Assembly: GCA_041685625.1 (NCBI GenBank)
Contig: JAWLFJ010000003.1
Location: forward strand, 1 to 64,000
DNA length: 64,000 nt
Direction of reading: 5' to 3'
DNA from: Albimonas sp041685625
Lineage (GTDB): Bacteria; Pseudomonadota; Alphaproteobacteria; Rhodobacterales; Rhodobacteraceae
A program made the position numbers and the translations under genes. The notes beneath the pieces were generated by a model. The model was not told the origin of the DNA, did no database searches, and saw only the letters and a list, made by a program, of their open reading frames with translations. This document shows, piece by piece, positions 57,715-64,000 of the stretch. Position 1 is the first letter of the stretch, and every line of letters starts with the position of its first letter.

Positions 57715-59532
57715 TCAGGCCGCGTGCCGCTCGGGCGCCGCCGGCCCGCCGCCCGTCTCGCCGAGGCGGCGCAGGCTCTCGGGCGCCGCGAACTCCTCGG
57801 GGATCGCGGCGAGCCGCCGGCGCACCAGCACCCGCCCGAAGCCGGGGGAGGCCGTGATCACGGCGAACGGTATCGCGAGCGTCAGTCCGGCCAGCACCGG
57901 CGCCGCCCAGGGCAGCGCGCCCGGATAGGTCGCCGCCAGCAGACCCGTCAGCCCGCCGCCCATCAGCGTCTGCGGCCACAGCCCCCGCGCGGCGTCGCCC
58001 CAGCTCAGCGCGTAGGCGTCGCGGTTCTGCCCACCCCATCGGATCGCCTTGCCGAAGGCGAGGCCGACGAGGAAGATCGTCACCCGCAGCGCCGCCGCCG
58101 GGGCCAGCAGCATCGAGAAAAGGGTCTCCGAGGCCGCGCCGGCCGCGAAGCGCCCGCCGCCGCCGTAGCGCGCGACGCCGCCCGGCGTGAGCGCCACGTC
58201 GATCCAGCCGGCGATCTTCGGCACGAGGCTCATGCCGAACATCACGAGGAACATGGCGAAGCCGAAGGCGAAGTCGATCTGCCCGGTCTCGCCCAGCGGG
58301 ATCTTCGCCGCCGCCGTCGCCGTCATCAGCATCCAGGCCGGCGCGCCGAAATACATCGCCACCGCCGCGATCACCTGGAACCGGCTCGCCGGCAGAAGGC
58401 CCGGCAGGCCCAGCAGCCGCCAGTACTGCATGTTGCCCTGGCACCAGCGCAGGTCGCGTTGGGTGAAGTCCATCAGCGTCGGCGGGTTGTCCTCGTAGCT
58501 GCCGCTCTCGACAGGGATCACCCGCACCTCGTAGCCGGCGCGCCGCATCAGCGCCGCCTCGATCTGATCGTGGCTCAGCACCGCCCCGCCGAGCGGCCCC
58601 CGCCCGGGCAGCTTCGGCAGGCCGCACTTGGCCCGGAACGGCGCGACGCGCACCAGCGCGTTGTGGCCCCAGTAGGGGCCGCAGTCGCCCTGCCACCAGG
58701 CGGCGCCCATGGTGTAGCTCCGCATCCCGTGACGCATCCCGAACTGGAACAGCCGCGCGAAGCACGAGCGCGCCGGCGCGCCCACCACCAGGCTCTGCAG
58801 GATGCCGATGCGCGGATGCGCCTCGGCGATCCGCGCCATCCGGACGATCGTCTCCCCCTCCATCAGGCTGTCGGAGTCGAGGGGCAGGAACAGCTCGTAT
58901 CCGGCGCCCCAGCGCCGCAGCCAGTCGCGGACGTTGCCCGCCTTGAAGCCGTCGTTGCGCGCCCGCCGCCGATACGTCACGCCGCCGAGGCGCGGTCGCC
59001 AGCGCTGGATCGCCGCCTCCTCCTCCGCCGCGATCGCCGGATCGTCGGTGTCGGAGAGCACGAAGAGATCGAAGCGCGCCCCCTCGCCGGTGGCGTCGAG
59101 CGAGCGGCGCACCTCCGCAAGCCGCGCCAAGGCCCGATCCGGCGCCTCGTTGCGGAGCGTCATCAGCACCGCGTAGCGCGACCGCAGCGCCGTCCCGGCG
59201 TCCCCGGCCGCGAGATGCGGCGCCGCCGCCGCCAATCCGTCGCGGCGTCCGTGCAGCAGCCAGAGGCCGATCAGCGCGTTGACCGCGCCCATGATCGTCC
59301 ACGGCGCACCCACCGCGATGCAGGCGACGATGATCACGTCGGTCACCGTCCAGCCGCCATGCCCGAAGACCTTGGCCGCGCCGAGCAGCACCGCGCCGAG
59401 CGCCGCCAGCGTCGCCGACGCGACCAGCACGCGGCGTCGCGCCAATCTCCGCCTCGGCTGCAGGCCGGCGGGCGTCAGGTCTCCTTCGGCGCCCGGAAGT
59501 CCGGGCAGCGTCTCTACGGCGGCATGGGTCAT
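57715..59532 (-). CDS. opgH: Glucans biosynthesis glucosyltransferase H
   Basis: A 605-residue inner-membrane GT2 enzyme making the beta-glucan backbone of osmoregulated periplasmic glucans. Two N-terminal spans are followed by the cytosolic catalytic domain (LMTLRNEAPDRALARL, LDSDSLMEG with the D-x-D, and the QxxRW motif as QRDLRWCQGNMQYW), then about four or more C-terminal spans. The ATG chosen (MTHAAVE) avoids 47 unlikely upstream residues. No opgG lies next to it; an opgC-like gene is 4 kb downstream in sequence, on the same strand. Confidence 0.92.
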   Translation of the reverse strand: MTHAAVETLPGLPGAEGDLTPAGLQPRRRLARRRVLVASATLAALGAVLLGAAKVFGHGGWTVTDVIIVACIAVGAPWTIMGAVNALIGLWLLHGRRDGLAAAAPHLAAGDAGTALRSRYAVLMTLRNEAPDRALARLAEVRRSLDATGEGARFDLFVLSDTDDPAIAAEEEAAIQRWRPRLGGVTYRRRARNDGFKAGNVRDWLRRWGAGYELFLPLDSDSLMEGETIVRMARIAEAHPRIGILQSLVVGAPARSCFARLFQFGMRHGMRSYTMGAAWWQGDCGPYWGHNALVRVAPFRAKCGLPKLPGRGPLGGAVLSHDQIEAALMRRAGYEVRVIPVESGSYEDNPPTLMDFTQRDLRWCQGNMQYWRLLGLPGLLPASRFQVIAAVAMYFGAPAWMLMTATAAAKIPLGETGQIDFAFGFAMFLVMFGMSLVPKIAGWIDVALTPGGVARYGGGGRFAAGAASETLFSMLLAPAAALRVTIFLVGLAFGKAIRWGGQNRDAYALSWGDAARGLWPQTLMGGGLTGLLAATYPGALPWAAPVLAGLTLAIPFAVITASPGFGRVLVRRRLAAIPEEFAAPESLRRLGETGGGPAAPERHAA

Positions 59533-59693
59533 GGTGCGGTCCTGAGCCTCGCCTGTGGCGGTTCCGGGGCGGAACGACAGCGACGCGGCGCCATCCACGG
59601 CTCTGGCGACGCCGGTCTGGACGCCGCGGCGCCGCCGGTTAAGCTGCGCGACGCCATGCGACGCGATCGCCACCTAGCGGGAAACCGGCCGCC

Positions 59694-60686
59694 GTGAAGT
59701 CCTCCCCCTCCGCCGCGACCGAGAACCGCGCCCCCGGCCTGGTCTACGTCGCCCCCGGCCGGGCCGAGATCCGCGACGTCCCGCTCGGGGAGGGCGAGTG
59801 CCTGCTCGAGATGCGCGTCTCCGCCCTCTCGCGCGGCACCGAACGCCTCGTCTTCGAGGGCCGCGTGCCGGAAAGCGAACACGAGCGCATGCGCGCCCCG
59901 TTCCAGCGCGGCGACTTCCCGTTCCCGGTCGAACACGGCTACTGCGCCGTCGCCGAGGTGCTGGAGGGTCCGCCGGAGCTCGTCGGCCGCCTCGTCTTCG
60001 CGCTGCATCCGCATCGGACCCGCTTCCGCCTCCCCGCCTCGGCCTGCCTGCCGCTGCCCGAGGGCCTGCCGCCCGAGCGCGCCGCCCTCGCCGCCAACAT
60101 GGAGACCGCCCTCAACGCCGTCTGGGACGCCGGCCTCGCGCCGGGCGACCGCGTGGCGGTGGTCGGCGCCGGCCTCCTCGGCTGCCTCGTCGCCCGCCTC
60201 GCCGCGCGGCTGCCGGGCGCCTCCGTATTTCTGACAGACGGAAACGCCTCCCGCAAAGCCGCCGCCCATCACCTCGGCGCAAACTTCCGCGAGCCGGGGG
60301 CGCTGCCCGACGACTGCGACGTCGCCCTGAACGCCTCCGCGTCCTCCAGCGGCCTCGCCGCCGCGCTCGCCTCGCTCGGCCCCGAGGGGCGCTGCGTGGA
60401 GCTCTCCTGGCACGGCGACCGGCCCGTGACGCTCCCCCTCGGCGGTGCGTTCCATTCCCGCCGCCTCTCCATCGTCTCGAGCCAGGTCGGCTCGCTCCCG
60501 CCCGTCCGAGCCCCGCGCTGGAGCCATCGCCGCCGGCTCGAGACCGCGCTCGCCCTTCTCGCCGAAGATCCGACCCTCGACGACCTGATCGACGTCGAGG
60601 TCCCCTTCGCCGACCTCCCCGCACGCCTGCCGGAACTCCTCGCCCCCGACGCCCCCGGCGTCGCGACGATCGTCCGCTACGCTTGA
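59694..60686 (+). CDS. Medium-chain dehydrogenase-like protein of a pterin-linked cluster
   Basis: A 330-residue protein related to zinc-binding alcohol dehydrogenases. The GroES-like N-terminal half includes ALSRGTERLVFEG, and the Rossmann half has VAVVGAGLLGCLVARLA (GxGxxG near residue 160). The usual catalytic-zinc Cys-His pair and structural four-Cys loop are not evident (HGYCAVAEVLEG holds the likely remnant). It probably acts on a substrate of the adjacent PTPS-like, glycosyltransferase and methyltransferase products. GTG start; divergent from opgH. Confidence 0.75.
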   Translation: MKSSPSAATENRAPGLVYVAPGRAEIRDVPLGEGECLLEMRVSALSRGTERLVFEGRVPESEHERMRAPFQRGDFPFPVEHGYCAVAEVLEGPPELVGRLVFALHPHRTRFRLPASACLPLPEGLPPERAALAANMETALNAVWDAGLAPGDRVAVVGAGLLGCLVARLAARLPGASVFLTDGNASRKAAAHHLGANFREPGALPDDCDVALNASASSSGLAAALASLGPEGRCVELSWHGDRPVTLPLGGAFHSRRLSIVSSQVGSLPPVRAPRWSHRRRLETALALLAEDPTLDDLIDVEVPFADLPARLPELLAPDAPGVATIVRYA

Positions 60687-60740
60687 CGCGCGCGCCCCGG
60701 CGCCACAGGTCGGGCCGCGAACCCGACAGGAGACCCCCGA

Positions 60741-61133
60741 ATGTACGCCGTCGAAGTCCGCGACCACGTGATGCTCGCCCACTCGCTGAAGGGCGAGGTG
60801 TTCGGCCCCGCGCAGAACATGCACGGCGCGACCTATGTCGTGGACGTCGCCTTCTACCGCTCGGAACTCCCGCCCGAGCGGATCGTCGTCGACATCGGCC
60901 GCGCCCATGACGCGGTGAAGGCCGCCCTCGCGCCTCTCAACTTCGCCAATCTCGACGAGACCCTGCCGGGCGAGCTGACCACCACCGAATGGCTATGCCG
61001 CTACGTCTGGGAGCGCATGGCCGAGGCGGCGCGCGAAGGCGCCCTCGGCCCCGGCTCCGACGGGATCGAGCGCATCCGGGTGCTGCTGAACGAGAGCCAC
61101 GTCGCCCGCGCCTGGTACGAGGCGGACCTCTGA
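60741..61133 (+). CDS. PTPS/QueD-fold protein lacking catalytic residues
   Basis: A 130-residue protein aligned over its whole length with 6-carboxytetrahydropterin synthase. Retained: zinc His14 (LAHS), zinc His28 (MHG) and the pterin-anchoring Glu118 (NESH). Replaced: the third zinc His (HGH becomes HGA, Ala30), the catalytic Cys (Ala24), and the catalytic Asp-His (LDH becomes LNF, Asn67-Phe68). So it probably binds a pterin but cannot carry out normal queD chemistry. Well-formed RBS (GACAGGAG). Between the dehydrogenase and the glycosyltransferase genes. Databases may call it QueD, which I think is wrong for function. Confidence 0.8.
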   Translation: MYAVEVRDHVMLAHSLKGEVFGPAQNMHGATYVVDVAFYRSELPPERIVVDIGRAHDAVKAALAPLNFANLDETLPGELTTTEWLCRYVWERMAEAAREGALGPGSDGIERIRVLLNESHVARAWYEADL

Positions 61134-61161
61134 GCCCTTCCCGAGGGGGCCTGCGCCGCTC

Positions 61162-61178
61162 GGGGGCATCGAGCCCCC
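61162..61178 (+). terminator. Hairpin with ATCGA loop
   Basis: GGGGGC and GCCCCC pair around ATCGA, 29 bases after the PTPS-like stop and about 50 bases before the glycosyltransferase ATG. It belongs to the same family as the hairpins at 37241 and 40155. Confidence 0.45.
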
Positions 61179-61230
61179 TCCCGGCGCGTCGGCGCTGTCG
61201 CGCCTCCCGCCCGGCCCGACCGTCCGCGCC

Positions 61231-62262
61231 ATGAGCCTGAGCGCCACGCTCGCCGTGCCCGGCGATCTCGGGACGCCGACCGGCGGCTACGAATACGCCC
61301 GCCGCCTGCTCTCGGCCGCGCCGGAAGCGGGGCTCGCGCTGACCCACCTTGCCCTCCCCGACGGCTTCCCGGAGCCTTCCGAGGCAGCCACCCGCGAAAC
61401 CCTCGCGCGCCTCTCCGCCACGCCGGGCCCGCTGCTGGTCGACGGCCTCGCCCACGGCGCCCTCCCCGCTTCGGGCCTCAGCCCGCTCGGCCCGCGCCTC
61501 GCCGCGCTGCACCACCACCCGCTCGGGCTCGAGACCGGCCTCGCCCCGGCCGAGGCCGCCCGCCGCCTCGCCGCCGAGGCCGCCGCGCTGGCCGAGACGG
61601 CCGCGGTGATCTGCACCTCCCGCACCACTGCCGCGACCCTGGCGGATCGCCTGCACGTCCCGCCGGAGCGCATCACCGTCGCCCTCCCCGGGCTCGACCC
61701 CGCGCCCAAGGCCCCGCGCCGCGGCGACCCGCCGGTCATCCTCGGCGTCGGCACGATCTCGCGCCGCAAGGGCTGGGACGTCCTCGCCGAGGCGCTCGCC
61801 CCGCTGACCGGCCTCCCCTGGCGCGCCGAGATCGCCGGCGCCGCGGACCGCGAGCCCGAGGCGACCCGCGCCCTCGAGGCCCGCCTCTCGGCGCTCGGCC
61901 TGACCGACCGGGTCACACTGCTCGGCGCCCTGCCCCGCGCAGAACTTGACGGGCGCTTCGCCGGAGCCGACCTCTTCGTGCTGCCCTCGCGCTACGAGGG
62001 CTACGGCATGGTCGTCGCGGAGGCCCTCGCCCGGGGCCTGCCCACCGTCGCCACCACCGCCGGCGCCCTGCCCGAGGCCGCCGGCGACGCCGCGATCCTC
62101 GTCCCGCCCGACGACCCCGCGGCGCTTGCGGAGGCCCTCCGCCGCCTCATCGAACGCCCCGAGGCGCGCGACGCGCTCGCCGCCCGCGCGCTAGCCCGCC
62201 GCTTTCCGACCTGGACCGAGACGGCCGCAGCCGTCGCCGCCGCCCTGAGGCCCCTCGCATGA
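61231..62262 (+). CDS. Family 4 glycosyltransferase of a pterin-linked cluster
   Basis: A 343-residue GT-B glycosyltransferase. The N-terminal domain opens TPTGGYEYARRLL (acceptor domain), and the C-terminal domain has VGTISRRKGWDVL and the GT4 E-x7-E motif in PSRYEGYGMVVAEALARGLP (near residues 260-275). The donor is probably a nucleotide sugar, and the acceptor is unknown. It precedes a methyltransferase with a four-base overlap (ATGA), indicating a shared product. Confidence 0.85.
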   Translation: MSLSATLAVPGDLGTPTGGYEYARRLLSAAPEAGLALTHLALPDGFPEPSEAATRETLARLSATPGPLLVDGLAHGALPASGLSPLGPRLAALHHHPLGLETGLAPAEAARRLAAEAAALAETAAVICTSRTTAATLADRLHVPPERITVALPGLDPAPKAPRRGDPPVILGVGTISRRKGWDVLAEALAPLTGLPWRAEIAGAADREPEATRALEARLSALGLTDRVTLLGALPRAELDGRFAGADLFVLPSRYEGYGMVVAEALARGLPTVATTAGALPEAAGDAAILVPPDDPAALAEALRRLIERPEARDALAARALARRFPTWTETAAAVAAALRPLA

Positions 62263-63011
62263 GCTTCGATCCCGACTGGCTGGCCCTCCGCGCTCCGGCC
62301 GACGCCGCCGCGCGCGCGCCGGAACCCCTCGCGGGGCTGGAGGCATGGGCCGCCGGTCGCCCTCTCCGAGTCGTCGATCTCGGCTGCGGCACGGGCGCGA
62401 CGCACCGCGCCCTCGCCCCGCGCCTGCCGGCGGCGCGCTGGACGCTCGTCGATTCCGACCCTGCCCTCCTGGCCCGCGCCGCCGAGACGGGCGCCGAGAC
62501 CCGGCGCCTCGACCTCGCCCGCGCGGTGGAGGCCGCCGTGGCGGAGGCCGATCTCGTCACCGCCTCCGCCCTCTTCGACCTCGCCTCGGCCGACTGGATT
62601 GCGCGCCTCGCCGCCGCGCTGCCGGCGAAGGCCGCGCTCTACGCCGCCCTCACCTATGACGGGCGGGAGACGTGGCGCCCGGCGCACCCCGAGGAGCCCG
62701 CCGCCCTCGCCGCCTTTCACGCCCATCAGCGCGGGCCGAAGGGCCTCGGCGCCGGCCCGGCGCTCGGCCCCGAGGCCACGGCGGCCCTCGCCGCCGCCCT
62801 CGCCGACCGACGCCTCCTGATCGCACCGAGCCCCTGGCGCCTTACGACGGCCGACCGCCCGCTGATCGAGGCCCTCGCCGAGGGCTGCGCCGAGGCCGTC
62901 GCCGAGACCGGCGCGCTCGACCCCGCCGCCCTCGCCGACTGGCGCGCCGCGCGGCGCGCCGCCGCCACGGTCGAGATCGGTCACCTCGACCTGCTGGCGC
63001 TCCCCGCCTGA
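62259..63011 (+). CDS. SAM-dependent methyltransferase of a pterin-linked cluster
   Basis: A 250-residue class I methyltransferase. The SAM-binding motif I reads VVDLGCGTGATHRALA (about residues 37-52), followed by the acidic VDSDPALLARA (motif II). The rest matches small-molecule or sugar methyltransferases. Its overlap with the glycosyltransferase implies that it modifies the glycoside. The end of the gene overlaps the convergent cytochrome b561 gene by about 31 bases. Confidence 0.82.
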   Translation: MSFDPDWLALRAPADAAARAPEPLAGLEAWAAGRPLRVVDLGCGTGATHRALAPRLPAARWTLVDSDPALLARAAETGAETRRLDLARAVEAAVAEADLVTASALFDLASADWIARLAAALPAKAALYAALTYDGRETWRPAHPEEPAALAAFHAHQRGPKGLGAGPALGPEATAALAAALADRRLLIAPSPWRLTTADRPLIEALAEGCAEAVAETGALDPAALADWRAARRAAATVEIGHLDLLALPA

Positions 63012-63622
63012 TCCGACGCCTCTCCGGGCGGGATCATCCGCTCCCAGACCCCGTCGCGGTTCAGCAGCCGGTGCTTCAGCGCCGCGAGGATGTGCACCGC
63101 CGCAAGGATCCCGATCAGGATCCCCAGCGGCGCATGCACGTTCCCCAGCAGGAACTCCGACGGCCCCCGCGCCTCCCCGATCGGCAGCCTCAGATCCACG
63201 AGGAAGTAGAACGGCGCCGGCGCCGGATAGAGGCTGACGCCCACCCAGCCCACGATCGGCGTCACGATCAGCAGCCCGTAGAGCGCGACGTGCACCGCAT
63301 GCGAGGCGGTCCGCTCCCATGCCTTGATCGGCGGGCGGTACTCCGGGTTCGGGGCCCCGGCCTTGGCCACCACCCGCAGCACCATCAGCCCCAGGACGGT
63401 CAGCCCCATGGATTTGTGCAGGTCGTAGAGGACATCGAACGCGCCCTTGCCGAAGGTCGCGTCCACCGCCTCGACCGTGTCCTGCTCGTAGCCGGCGATC
63501 ACGTAGCCGGTCGGAAGCTGCAGCAGCACGAACAGGGCCACCGCCCAGTGCAGCATCCGCCGGATCCAGGCGTATCGCGGCGCGTCCGTCGCGGCGCCCT
63601 CGGCCTCCTCGCTCGCGCTCAT
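62981..63622 (-). CDS. Cytochrome b561
   Basis: A 213-residue di-heme inner-membrane electron carrier. Four membrane helices carry the heme-ligand histidines: LHWAV (helix 1), LHKSMGL (helix 2), HAVHVALYG (helix 3) and VHAPLG/VHILAALKH (helix 4). It probably oxidises the quinol pool, perhaps linked to superoxide or YceI-type proteins. Start supported by a GGAGGGAGGA site. Convergent with the methyltransferase gene. Confidence 0.9.
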   Translation of the reverse strand: MSASEEAEGAATDAPRYAWIRRMLHWAVALFVLLQLPTGYVIAGYEQDTVEAVDATFGKGAFDVLYDLHKSMGLTVLGLMVLRVVAKAGAPNPEYRPPIKAWERTASHAVHVALYGLLIVTPIVGWVGVSLYPAPAPFYFLVDLRLPIGEARGPSEFLLGNVHAPLGILIGILAAVHILAALKHRLLNRDGVWERMIPPGEASDQAGSASRSR

Positions 63623-63689
63623 CGGATCCTCCCTCTCGCTCCTGCATCGTCATCGGGGAGGATAATGCGGCCAAGCGCCGCGCCCAGCC

Positions 63690-64000
63690 CTACTCCCCCG
63701 GCGCCGCCAGGGCCGCGCCCGCCGCGTCCCGCGGCGCCGGCCTGCGCCGCCAAGGCTGAGAGCGGAACCAGCCGACGCCGTAGGCCGTCGCCACCAGCCC
63801 CGCGAAGCCGGCGAGGTTCACCGCCGCCACCGTCGACATGTTCCGCCCGATCGCGTCGAGCGTGATCCCCATCGCCTGCGCGAGACCCATCGAGACGAGG
63901 AACACCGCCAGCGACTGCTGGCCCACCTTGCGGATCACCGGCTGCATCGACGGCAGCACCCGGCGCGCCGCCCAGTCCCGCCCGCCCGGGCCGAGCGCCG
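63690..64000 (-). CDS. opgC: OpgC-like glucan succinyltransferase, partial (N-terminus outside window)
   Basis: Only about the last 103 residues are visible; the gene opens beyond the right edge. The segment VIRKVGQQSLAVFLVSMGLAQ, two further membrane spans (AVNLAGFAGLVATAYGVGW) and a basic tail with FRSQPWRR match the C-terminus of OpgC acyltransferases, which add succinyl groups to periplasmic glucans. It fits with opgH at 57.7-59.5 kb on the same strand. Confidence 0.72.
   Translation of the reverse strand, partial: ALGPGGRDWAARRVLPSMQPVIRKVGQQSLAVFLVSMGLAQAMGITLDAIGRNMSTVAAVNLAGFAGLVATAYGVGWFRSQPWRRRPAPRDAAGAALAAPGE

Noticed and set aside
1..64000. CRISPR array, rRNA genes, complete insertion sequence or toxin-antitoxin locus
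   Set aside because: I looked for regularly spaced repeats, rRNA signatures and transposase or toxin motifs and found none that hold up. The only mobile-element traces are the Mu-like remnant and the short dispersed repeats.

Overview
The window is very GC-rich chromosomal DNA (above 70% G+C by eye) with dense, mostly housekeeping gene content. It looks like an alphaproteobacterium, most probably of the Rhodobacterales (a Rhodobacteraceae/Paracoccaceae-like lineage). Supporting signs are the order DUF177-rpmF-plsX-fabH-ihfA-merR-tRNA-Pro, the double-length dCTP deaminase, the argS-SPOR-nagZ-scpA-scpB operon, a cytochrome c maturation gene downstream of argC, and the fused sulfate adenylyltransferase/APS kinase. 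This is inferred from gene content and order; no rRNA or species marker lies in the window.

Layout. 1-1.3 kb: isoquinoline 1-oxidoreductase-type molybdenum hydroxylase (iorB truncated by the window edge, iorA). 1.5-7.4 kb: a tightly overlapping argC-yihY-ccmE-phzF operon, an acyltransferase, and rplM-rpsI. 7.7-15.9 kb: a membrane LytTR regulator, thioesterase, enoyl-CoA hydratase, cold-shock protein, Bcr/CflA-type efflux, matB and metF. 16.1-19.7 kb: a second C1 set (virulence-factor-family protein, MTHFR-like protein, methyltetrahydrofolate:corrinoid methyltransferase) and another MFS transporter. 19.8-32.4 kb: outer-membrane lipoprotein, phospholipid and fatty-acid start genes, IHF-alpha, tRNA-Pro(GGG), dcd, chromosome-segregation scpAB, nagZ, argS and dgt. 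32.5-35.2 kb: erpA and a recQ with two HRDC domains.

35.2-37.2 kb is the only clear mobile-element scar: decayed Mu-like head genes (gpT lacking its N-terminus, then a frameshifted gpI protease/scaffold gene), in the opposite order to phage Mu. 37.3-47.3 kb: two Lin0512 paralogues, exonuclease III, the Mrp/ApbC Fe-S carrier, a methyltransferase and a five-part peptide ABC importer with fused ATPases. 47.4-54.2 kb: flavodoxin, a NaChBac-type voltage-gated sodium channel (TLESWSM filter), a DapA-family lyase, a glycosyltransferase, sat-cysC and a diguanylate cyclase.

54.7-57.6 kb carries a D-amino-acid aminotransferase, DgcA (N-acetyl-D-glutamate racemase type) and DgcN (D-glutamate N-acetyltransferase type), which together suggest D-amino-acid catabolism. 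57.7-59.5 kb is the periplasmic-glucan synthase opgH; an opgC-like gene runs off the right edge. Between these two lies the most intriguing locus: a plus-strand set of a medium-chain dehydrogenase-like protein, a PTPS/QueD-fold protein that has lost its catalytic residues, a GT4 glycosyltransferase and a SAM methyltransferase. It could make a glycosylated or methylated pterin-like compound of unknown identity.

Several intergenic spaces carry repeated structured elements: a 50-base exact repeat at two distant sites and a three-member hairpin family with a conserved ATCGA loop. Promoter calls were made by eye from -35/-10 similarity and are tentative.
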